From: CAYWLQ01 sp964458775
GTDB lineage: Bacteria > Myxococcota_A > Polyangia > JAAYKL01
DNA length: 9,503 bases
Assembly: GCA_964458775.1 (NCBI GenBank)
Contig: CAYWLQ010000188.1
Coordinates: forward strand, 1 to 9,503
Direction: 5' to 3'
This document shows, piece by piece, positions 1 through 5,491 of the stretch. Made by a program: the position numbers and the translations under genes. A model generated the notes under the pieces. That model was not told where the DNA came from. It saw only the letters and a program-made list of their open reading frames with translations, and searched no databases. Within the stretch, counting starts at the first letter, position 1. Every line of letters starts with the position of its first letter.

Positions 1-1209
1 GGCATACAGTCAGCCATCATGCTCTTTTGTATGACCTTTTTAGTTATTGCAGGAGCATCTATAGAGATAGCTGTTATGCTAGGATCTATCTCTTCTCACT
101 CAATGAGTGCTGTAACACCTTTTTTGGTAATCAATCCAATTTTGGCAATTGCTGTGTTTCGCTACGATGTTTTGGATATTACTCCCGACGCAGCCTCCGC
201 AGATATTCTCAAACTTATGAATGACGGATTATTGCTCACTGATCGAAAAGGAGCAATTAGATATGCCAACCAAGCATTACTTAATTTGTTCGGATACTCT
301 GCCAAAGAAATATTCGGAAAAAAACTCAAAGAACTCCCAATAAGAAGTGATAACGCAATCGTTGAATTAGGTCCTACCGTAACCGAATCATTTGAAGATT
401 GGGAGGGTATGTTTATGGCTCCTGCACAGCGATGGATACCGATTTCTCTATCCTCAACTCCGTTTGTCAGAGGACGAAATATCGTGGGATACATAGTAAC
501 AGTAAGAGATATTTCTCAGCGTAAGAAAATAGAAGAAATCAAACAGTCTGTTGAAAAAGTAATGAGACACGATTTGCGCAATGCTTTAAGCGGTATACTT
601 GGCTTTAGTGAATTAATGCGCGATGCAGAAAATTTAACCGATTTTCAAAAACAAACAGTCGGTATTATCTACAAATCCGGCCAAATGATGCTGCGACAAA
701 TTGAAGGCTACTTAGCTTTGCAGCGTATGGAATCGGGAACGCTGGACATTGAAAGTCTTCCTGCAGATGTCTTAGATCTTGCACGCGATGTTAAGAGAAA
801 TCTACAATCAATAGCTCAGTCTCAACAGGTTGAAATAGTAATTACTGTTGGGAATACTGTTCCTGATGAAAATGCAACTCTTTATTTTTCCACTCATCCG
901 GCTTTGTTTTTTGGAATGCTAATGAATCTTGTCAAAAACGCTATTGAAGCATCTCCTCCCAAAAAAGCCGTTAAAGTTGATTTAAACAGCAATAAGGGTC
1001 TGTACATAAAAATACACAATGATCTTCCCATACCCAAAGAAATCAGAAATCGTTTTTTTGAGAAATTCGTTACAGCCAAGAAAAAGGACGGTACCGGTTT
1101 GGGAGCATACAGCGCCAAATTGATTACAGAATCAATGGGAGGTACTATTAAAGCTGAATCTGACGAGTTGACAGGTACCGATATTACTGTCTTCTTTCCT
1201 GTATCCTAA
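1..1209 (+). CDS. Membrane-bound PAS-domain sensor histidine kinase (5'-truncated by the window)
   Basis: The frame is open to the first base and the first ATG (19) has no ribosome binding site, so the gene starts upstream. Numbering from ATG 19: two hydrophobic helices (about 3-22 and 32-48) end in AVFRYDVLDI, resembling the end of a 7TM histidine-kinase sensor region. A PAS domain follows (about 61-170; DGLLLTDRKG and FGYS motifs, ending in VRDISQRKK). A HisKA-like domain carries the phospho-acceptor His184 in MRHDLRNAL. The ATPase domain has an N box (LVKNAIEAS, Asn307), an F box (FFEKFVTAKK) and a G2 box (GTGLGAYSAK). The G1 box is atypical (HNDLPIP instead of DxGxGI), which some kinase families tolerate. 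It should autophosphorylate on His in response to an unknown membrane or PAS signal. No response regulator lies in the window and no receiver domain is fused. The class is certain, the signal unknown. Confidence 0.9.
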   Translation, partial: GIQSAIMLFCMTFLVIAGASIEIAVMLGSISSHSMSAVTPFLVINPILAIAVFRYDVLDITPDAASADILKLMNDGLLLTDRKGAIRYANQALLNLFGYSAKEIFGKKLKELPIRSDNAIVELGPTVTESFEDWEGMFMAPAQRWIPISLSSTPFVRGRNIVGYIVTVRDISQRKKIEEIKQSVEKVMRHDLRNALSGILGFSELMRDAENLTDFQKQTVGIIYKSGQMMLRQIEGYLALQRMESGTLDIESLPADVLDLARDVKRNLQSIAQSQQVEIVITVGNTVPDENATLYFSTHPALFFGMLMNLVKNAIEASPPKKAVKVDLNSNKGLYIKIHNDLPIPKEIRNRFFEKFVTAKKKDGTGLGAYSAKLITESMGGTIKAESDELTGTDITVFFPVS

Positions 1210-1265
1210 TACGTTTAATACAATTCATGCAAACTATAGATATTCCGGAATGCAATAACAACGGG

Positions 1266-1664
1266 TTACTCTCCGGCATCCAAATCACCAGCGTCAACAT
1301 TCGAGTCACCGCTGTCCGCATCCGAATCCGCGTCAGTATCTGTATCCGTATCAGCATCAGTATCTACATCAGTATCAGTATCAGTATCTACATCAGTATC
1401 TGAATCAGTATCAGTATCTACATCAGTGTCACTGTCGGTATCCGCATCGATATCAGTATCAGAATTAGTATTGCTATCAAAGTCCGACTCTTGAGAACTA
1501 TCATTATTATCAGCAGGATAACACAGCAGATCTTCTCTGCATTGCCAGTAGGAAGGACAATCCGCATCTCGCTCGCATTCCAGCTTACCTGGTTTGGGAG
1601 ATAAGTCAGCACATGCCGACAACGCAGTTAATATCAATAAGGCTATACAGACATTGTTTGACAT
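1266..1664 (-). CDS. Small cysteine-headed lipoprotein with Asp-Thr repeat tail
   Basis: 132 residues. A short signal peptide ends in a lipobox (LSAC, Cys18), so it should be lipidated and exported. The mature N-terminus has four evenly spaced cysteines (Cys30, 36, 42, 48; C-x5-C-x5-C-x5-C, with DADCPSYWQC), which probably form two disulfides. From about residue 60 the protein is almost entirely D, T, S, V and A, dominated by DTDSDTDVDTD-type repeats, ending DAGDLDAGE. Such acidic tails may bind cations or act as extended spacers, but no function is shown here. Similar heads and tails are common among lipoproteins of Myxococcota and Bradymonadales. It is the last gene of the pseudokinase operon: its ATG overlaps the upstream stop by one base (TAATG) and has a strong ribosome binding site (GGAGGT, 9-nt spacer). 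No function can be assigned. Confidence 0.85.
   Translation of the reverse strand: MSNNVCIALLILTALSACADLSPKPGKLECERDADCPSYWQCREDLLCYPADNNDSSQESDFDSNTNSDTDIDADTDSDTDVDTDTDSDTDVDTDTDTDVDTDADTDTDTDADSDADSGDSNVDAGDLDAGE
1311..1463 (-). repeat. Degenerate hexanucleotide tandem repeat encoding Asp-Thr/Asp-Ser/Asp-Val units
   Basis: The plus strand reads as imperfect copies of a six-base unit close to TATCAG, with variants such as TATCTACATCAG. A higher-order unit (ATCAGTATCTACATCAG) starts at 1356, 1380 and 1410, spacings of 24 and 30 bases, both multiples of six. In the coding strand this gives residues about 68-118 of the lipoprotein. Indels of whole units keep the frame, so length variation between strains is likely but not shown. 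Confidence 0.85.
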
Positions 1665-2509
1665 TAGAATGTTACCTCCATGTCAAAACCCAACGCGTTA
1701 GGACGAAAACTAAAAGAAACCTTCTTTTTTTCCATTCGTTTTTGATGTTCTAAAAGCACAAAGAGATCTACAATTCCAACACCTGCAGTTAAAATTCCGG
1801 AAATAAACAGTGTTGTCGCAGCAATCTGAAAGGATCTATTTCTATCACGATTATCGAGAAAAACTTCGTATCTAACAGCATCCTCAGCTTGGTTTTTAGC
1901 TGAACTCGCCAAAGCCTGAAAAACAACTGCGGCAATAAATGATGCCGCGCCAAAACCTACTGTTGTCCAACCTGTTACCCAAAGCAATTTATGAGCTTTT
2001 TCTACGTACTCTTTTTCTAAAGAGTTCTTGACAGAGACCGGACAAGGCAGTGGTTTTGGAATTTCAACTTCAGGACAAGATATTGGAGCATTCTCCTTTT
2101 TTGGAGGAACAACAGTTTCGGAAATAGAAGAATAAATTTCTTTTACTTTTGATTTTATAGCTCCTTCAGGAAGAGCATCAGCACACTCACTGAGTATAGG
2201 AAGAGTCGATATTTTATCTTCAATCTTTTGCAACGTACGTTCCATATTTATTACGGTGTTTTCGTGTTGCGCCATGACAAGAGAACATGCAAACTTTGCC
2301 AATGACTCTAAGTAATTGTCATCATCAAAAGCGCTTTCTGCCTCCGAAAAAAAGGCACCCGCCATTTTTCTAGATTTGGCATCATTGTCAGGACGCTGCG
2401 GGCAATTAAAACCAGCACCTGTTTCTGCAGCAGAAATCGCGAAAGGTATTAGAAATACCGATAATATTGATACCAGTTTGATTTTGTATATGGTGAATTG
2501 CGTAATCAT
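1664..2509 (-). CDS. Exported protein with short helical (TPR-like) domain and two TM helices, function unknown
   Basis: 281 residues. An N-terminal signal peptide (hydrophobic 12-27, likely cleavage near AISA-A) leads into a helical stretch at about 47-110. This begins AGAFFSEAESAFDDDNY and looks like one or two TPR-like hairpins, but the match is weak. A proline-rich linker with cysteines (about 134-160) follows, then two TM helices (about 175-203 and 227-253). The loop between them is charged (DNRDRNRS). The C-terminal segment alternates polar and hydrophobic residues and ends in Phe (FDMEVTF). Helix pairs after a TPR-like region and linker occur in uncharacterised Myxococcota proteins, in my general recollection. 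It starts 3 nt after the pseudokinase stop with no clear ribosome binding site, so translation is probably coupled. Its stop overlaps the next start. It is likely a membrane partner of the PEGA pseudokinase; this is inference from gene order. Confidence 0.75.
   Translation of the reverse strand: MITQFTIYKIKLVSILSVFLIPFAISAAETGAGFNCPQRPDNDAKSRKMAGAFFSEAESAFDDDNYLESLAKFACSLVMAQHENTVINMERTLQKIEDKISTLPILSECADALPEGAIKSKVKEIYSSISETVVPPKKENAPISCPEVEIPKPLPCPVSVKNSLEKEYVEKAHKLLWVTGWTTVGFGAASFIAAVVFQALASSAKNQAEDAVRYEVFLDNRDRNRSFQIAATTLFISGILTAGVGIVDLFVLLEHQKRMEKKKVSFSFRPNALGFDMEVTF
1674..1679 (-). promoter_or_regulatory. Strong Shine-Dalgarno for the Asp-Thr lipoprotein
   Basis: GGAGGT on the minus strand, 9 nt before ATG 1664, inside the end of the preceding gene. 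With the TAATG overlap it argues for efficient coupled translation of the lipoprotein. Confidence 0.75.
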
Positions 2510-2512
2510 AAT

Positions 2513-4519
2513 TTATTCAGCAAATGGATTTGCTGCCAAGTTTTTTCCTGTTTTTCCTTTTTTCTTACGTTTGGCTTTTTTGTTCCTGTCCTCTCCGACA
2601 GCTGTTGTTCCTTTACTATTTGTAACGTTAGAAGTTTCTGTTTCTTTCTTCATTGTAAATTTTATAGCACGGTTTTTGTCAGTTGCTATCTGAGTAGTAA
2701 AAGTTTCGTATCCCGGGGCAGAAATAGCAATTTCTATGGGGACAACTGATTTTTCAACAGATAACTGCTTGCTTGAAAATAACTCACCGTTAACTCTGAT
2801 TTCGGCACCTTTGGGAAGCTTTCCTTTTAATAGAATCTCAACCTTTTCTGCAATCTGTTGATTCTGAATTGTATTCGCAGCAACCGCAGTTTCTTCAGCT
2901 GTATTTGGATTTTCTTCAGATTCTTCTTTTTGTTTGTCTACTACAGGTTGTTTGTCTACTACAGGTTCTGCGACAGTATTGTCTACAGGAACAGCAACGT
3001 TTTCTGATGGTTTGCCATCTCTTGATTTAGAAATATTAGCTGCCTGCTCTTTATCTGTTGGATTTCTGACAGGCTGTTCTTTTTTGTCTCCGGTAAGGAT
3101 TGCAAAAATAATAGCAAAACCTACAACAGAAACAATTGCTGTAATAGCAAGTTTTTGCTTTCTGGTAAATCGTGCCGCAAAACTGCGAGCAGGCAGAGCA
3201 TTCTCTTCTTTTTCTGTAGTAGAAATCTTCACAGGATTAGGAAAGTCAGACTTTGTTCCGTTCATTTGACTGTCTGATAAAGCCTCAGGAACGGATGAAG
3301 ATGCAACCGGAACTGATGACGATGTATCTGTGCGAGATTTTCGCGCCGTATATGCTGACAAATCCAGATGAGGCTCTGATTTAGGTACTGCAAAAGCGGC
3401 ACCGTCACTTTTTCCTTTTAAAGGAATATGTCTTGCGGGAATTGATATCGCAGGCATCCCTAGCTTTGTTTTCATAACTAAGGGTCTGTTCCCTACATTT
3501 TTATTACTATTAGTTTCTTCATCTATAACAGCCGGCGGAGGACAGCTGGGAGTATGAGAGATTCGAACAGTCGGAATGACTTTGGCCTTTGTGCTCGGTT
3601 TTACTCGGTCTGCATGGTGGAGAGGAGGAACTGAATCGTGGATAGCGGTAGCCGCGGCTTCACTCATAGGTTCGTTGAAAACTTCTTGAAACGGCATCAG
3701 AACAGCAATCATTTCGGATACCGATTCAAAGCGTTTTCTTTCATCTTTTTCCATAGCGCGTCTAATTATATTGAGCAAATCTTCAGGAATTTTTGAGTCT
3801 TTGTTGTTAAACTCTATTTCTTGAAGCAGTATTTCCCCTGCCACAGCATAACGATTGTCTCCTACAAAAGGCCTCCGTCCCATAAGCATTTCATAAAAAA
3901 TTGCACCGGCAGACCATATATCCGAACGCTTTGACGCGCCGGTTCCTCCCATAATTTGTTCCGGCGCAAGATAGTCCTGTTCCCTCAGATTGTCCTTGGT
4001 ACAAACAATGCCGAGATTAGCGAGCTGCAACTCCAAATTTCCCTTTTTGTCTCTGGAAATAAAGATACTGTCTGAATGAAGATTGCCTACAACCAGATTA
4101 TTCCAATGAACTGCATGGATAGCTGAAAGAAGCTGCAATTCTGCCAGAACAGCTTCTCCTGGGGCCAGCGGACCTGATTCCAGTATTATAGAGCTGAGAT
4201 TTTTTCCCATAGGCTTTTCATGTACCACCGCCTGTATTGTATCGCGCTCAATAATAATGTTTTGGATTTTGCAAATGCGAGAGTGATCTATGGAAGCCAA
4301 ATTATCGGAAATCGTAGAGTAGCCTTGGTTAAGAACCTTAACCGCTGTGTCCTTTCCGTCTCGCGGAGAGAACGATGCTTCATACATGGTTCCGGCAAAA
4401 TCCTGACTTAATACACGCTTCAGATGGTATTTACGGTGGATAACAGAATTGGCCAACTCCTTAGGTAACATTTCATTAGTTCTCGAAGAAAATTTACTAT
4501 TTGTTTTGTTATCAGGCAA
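2513..4519 (-). CDS. PknB-type kinase-fold protein with TM segment and PEGA domain; predicted pseudokinase
   Basis: 668 residues. The N-terminal Ser/Thr kinase fold spans about 30-280. It keeps the AVK lysine (Lys61), APE (185-187), SDIW (199-202) and the late arginine in DERKRF. The HRD triad reads VGN (144-146), the Asn five residues later is Ser151, DFG reads NLG (168-170), the alpha-C region with its glutamate is shortened away, and only the third glycine of the loop remains (SQDFAGTMY). Both catalytic Asp are therefore Asn, and phosphotransfer is unlikely. A low-complexity linker (about 285-455) leads to one TM helix (457-477). An acidic, repeat-bearing periplasmic stalk and a PEGA domain (about 558-625; GAEIRVNGE, APGYETF) follow, then a very basic tail ending NPFAE. 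The start is TTG with GGAG six nt upstream; no in-frame ATG lies before Met17. It is first in a three-gene operon. A binding or scaffolding role is inferred. Confidence 0.88.
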   Translation of the reverse strand: MPDNKTNSKFSSRTNEMLPKELANSVIHRKYHLKRVLSQDFAGTMYEASFSPRDGKDTAVKVLNQGYSTISDNLASIDHSRICKIQNIIIERDTIQAVVHEKPMGKNLSSIILESGPLAPGEAVLAELQLLSAIHAVHWNNLVVGNLHSDSIFISRDKKGNLELQLANLGIVCTKDNLREQDYLAPEQIMGGTGASKRSDIWSAGAIFYEMLMGRRPFVGDNRYAVAGEILLQEIEFNNKDSKIPEDLLNIIRRAMEKDERKRFESVSEMIAVLMPFQEVFNEPMSEAAATAIHDSVPPLHHADRVKPSTKAKVIPTVRISHTPSCPPPAVIDEETNSNKNVGNRPLVMKTKLGMPAISIPARHIPLKGKSDGAAFAVPKSEPHLDLSAYTARKSRTDTSSSVPVASSSVPEALSDSQMNGTKSDFPNPVKISTTEKEENALPARSFAARFTRKQKLAITAIVSVVGFAIIFAILTGDKKEQPVRNPTDKEQAANISKSRDGKPSENVAVPVDNTVAEPVVDKQPVVDKQKEESEENPNTAEETAVAANTIQNQQIAEKVEILLKGKLPKGAEIRVNGELFSSKQLSVEKSVVPIEIAISAPGYETFTTQIATDKNRAIKFTMKKETETSNVTNSKGTTAVGEDRNKKAKRKKKGKTGKNLAANPFAE
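2931..2966 (-). repeat. Perfect 18-bp tandem duplication in the PEGA-protein stalk
   Basis: TGTTTGTCTACTACAGGT (plus strand) occurs twice in direct succession (2931-2948 and 2949-2966), with a partial third copy near 2979-2990. It encodes repeated VVDKQP-type units in the extracytoplasmic stalk (about residues 518-530), so copy-number change would lengthen the stalk without a frameshift. Confidence 0.85.
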
Positions 4520-4525
4520 TACTGA

Positions 4526-4529
4526 CTCC
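4526..4529 (-). promoter_or_regulatory. Shine-Dalgarno supporting the TTG start of the pseudokinase
   Basis: GGAG on the minus strand, 6 nt before TTG 4519. An ATG just upstream (in TCATGATAGTC) is in another frame and opens only a nine-codon ORF. The spacing favours TTG over the in-frame ATG at Met17, which would also remove part of the N-terminal tail. Confidence 0.55.
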
Positions 4530-4752
4530 GATGACTATCATGCAATAACACGAAAATAAAACATAACTATATTTGTTATTCCTAAACTCAACTATTCATA
4601 CTTTGTCATCACACAAACAACAAAAGAACAAAAACCATACATTTAAACACCTTGGTAGATCTAACAGTAATGCAAGCAATTTGTCGACCAAGAAAAAGTA
4701 TAGCTTACAAAATCGCATCCACTTTATTTTTCTGTTTCACGCATGTTTTTTT

Positions 4753-4769
4753 GAGAAGCCGCCGTTCTC
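4753..4769 (-). other. Short stem-loop directly after the mntP stop
   Basis: GAGAA and TTCTC form a perfect 5-bp stem around a GC-rich 7-nt loop, starting one base after the mntP stop. On the mntP strand it is followed by seven A rather than U, so it is not a canonical intrinsic terminator. It may be a 3'-end stability element or chance. Confidence 0.3.
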
Positions 4770-5315
4770 TTATCCTTTAAGCAGAATTTTAACACCCAAA
4801 AGAATAAGTATTATTCCGGCAACAAATTCAGCCTTTGAACCTAATTTTGTCGAAACACTAGATGCAGCCTTCATTGCAACAGCAGTAAGAGTAGCCGTTA
4901 TTGTACCTATTGTAAACACAGCAAGCAATACGGAGGTATTACTGAAGCCTATAGGGAATCCGGCGGCAAAAGCATCAATACTTACTGCCAAAGAAAGACC
5001 GACCATGCTCATTCCCTTGGTAAGATCTTTCGGAACCTTAACATCTGAGTTTTTAATTGAACCGTGAATTGTTTTTGCGCCGATCAATGCTAATAGTGCA
5101 AATCCGATATAGTGATCGAAGGCGTCAACAATAGTGCCGACACAAACCGCTGTAACGGCACTGACAGTGGGAAGCAAAGCCTGAAAAAGGCCGCAATGAA
5201 ATGCAAGGCGAAATACCTGTCTGTAACTCTTGTGATTGATACCGACCGCGAGACCCACCGTAACGGCATCCGCTGCCAAAGCAATTGAAAGCAAAACTAT
5301 TTCGGAAAATGACAT
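4770..5315 (-). CDS. mntP: MntP-family manganese efflux pump
   Basis: 181 residues, the usual length for MntP, an inner-membrane exporter that removes excess Mn(II) from the cytoplasm. It has six predicted TM helices arranged as two related halves. The signature acidic residues are present in both: Asp16 in helix 1 (LAADAVTVGLAVG) and Asp114 in helix 4 (VSIDAFAAGFPIG). Other family features are the FHCGLFQALLP segment in helix 2, GFALLALIGAKTI in helix 3, and a glycine-rich last helix (AGIILILLGVKIL). In helix 1 the common SMDAF is AADAV, a modest divergence that keeps the Asp. The ATG has GGAAA six nt upstream. It is divergent from the VKOR operon and is probably monocistronic, with 250 bp to the next gene. 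I see no yybP-ykoY Mn riboswitch or clear MntR site upstream. A LysE/TerC-like exporter is the main alternative, less likely. Confidence 0.88.
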   Translation of the reverse strand: MSFSEIVLLSIALAADAVTVGLAVGINHKSYRQVFRLAFHCGLFQALLPTVSAVTAVCVGTIVDAFDHYIGFALLALIGAKTIHGSIKNSDVKVPKDLTKGMSMVGLSLAVSIDAFAAGFPIGFSNTSVLLAVFTIGTITATLTAVAMKAASSVSTKLGSKAEFVAGIILILLGVKILLKG

Positions 5316-5321
5316 TCTGGG

Positions 5322-5326
5322 TTTCC
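5322..5326 (-). promoter_or_regulatory. Shine-Dalgarno of mntP
   Basis: GGAAA on the minus strand with a 6-nt spacer to ATG 5315. It is only moderately strong, but it supports this start rather than the overlapping longer frame from 5334. Confidence 0.5.
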
Positions 5327-5398
5327 AATATCAAAAGTTCATATGAATTAAGAATAAATATTTTAGAAAATGTTGTTATCTTATCTTTAATTTGAAGT

Positions 5399-5441
5399 TT
5401 TTGGATTACTCTTTATTGAAAAAGCGTTAATGAATCCAAAA
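5399..5441. promoter_or_regulatory. Perfect 9-bp inverted repeat with 25-nt spacer
   Basis: TTTTGGATT (5399-5407) and AATCCAAAA (5433-5441) are exact reverse complements. The 25-nt interval contains a smaller CTTT...AAAG pairing (5411-5424). The element could be a two-site operator for a regulator of both flanking units, or a stem-loop in the leader of either transcript. No known regulator motif is recognised. Confidence 0.4.
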
Positions 5442-5477
5442 TAGCCGACCAGACGAAGTCTTTGCATCGGTTTAAAC

Positions 5478-5482
5478 AAGGT
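5478..5482 (+). promoter_or_regulatory. Shine-Dalgarno deciding the VKOR-DsbA start
   Basis: AAGGT lies 9 nt before TTG 5492. The other in-frame TTG (5462) has only a poor upstream match. No in-frame ATG exists before the first membrane helix, so a TTG start is required. Confidence 0.45.
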
Positions 5483-5491
5483 AATAAGAAC

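Larger units (their letters stand above)
4520..4769. other. 250-bp intergenic region between mntP and the pseudokinase operon
   Basis: AT-rich, with no convincing ORF. It must hold the 5' leader and probably the promoter of the pseudokinase operon, read leftward. TATAGT-like sequence lies near 4565-4572 on the minus strand, but no well-spaced -35 partner is visible, so no promoter is called. The 4608-4660 stretch is nearly free of G on the plus strand (T/G-rich in the minus-strand leader). No RNA gene or terminator with a U-tract is seen. Confidence 0.5.
5316..5491. promoter_or_regulatory. Shared divergent upstream region of mntP and the VKOR operon
   Basis: This 176-bp AT-rich region separates two divergently read transcription units, so it should contain both promoters. 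I cannot pick out confident -35/-10 pairs on either strand. Its most notable element is the 9-bp inverted repeat at 5399-5441. It contains no ORF of note and no recognisable riboswitch. Confidence 0.55.

Noticed and set aside
1242..1251. ATTCCGGAAT palindrome between the convergent genes as a terminator
   Set aside because: It has no loop and no U-tract on either strand; a 10-bp palindrome of this type can occur by chance.
1311..1463. Tandem repeats that could be mistaken for a CRISPR array
   Set aside because: Units are six bases with no unique spacers, and they are in frame inside a lipoprotein gene as Asp-Thr codons.
2316..2749. Plus-strand hydrophobic ORFs (up to 125 codons)
   Set aside because: They are antisense shadows across the junction of the pseudokinase and two-TM genes; the hydrophobic content is the complement of Lys-rich codons in the pseudokinase tail.
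4573..5067. Plus-strand ORF of 164 codons
   Set aside because: It lies mostly antisense to mntP, has no recognisable domain or ribosome binding site, and its 5' part is AT-rich intergenic sequence.
5316..5460. Possible yybP-ykoY manganese riboswitch upstream of mntP
   Set aside because: The leader is short and AT-rich, and I could not find the conserved loop sequences or the paired stems of that riboswitch.
5462..5491. Upstream TTG 5462 as the VKOR-DsbA start
   Set aside because: Not excluded, but it lacks a good ribosome binding site, whereas TTG 5492 has AAGGT 9 nt upstream and gives a short N-terminus before the first TM helix.
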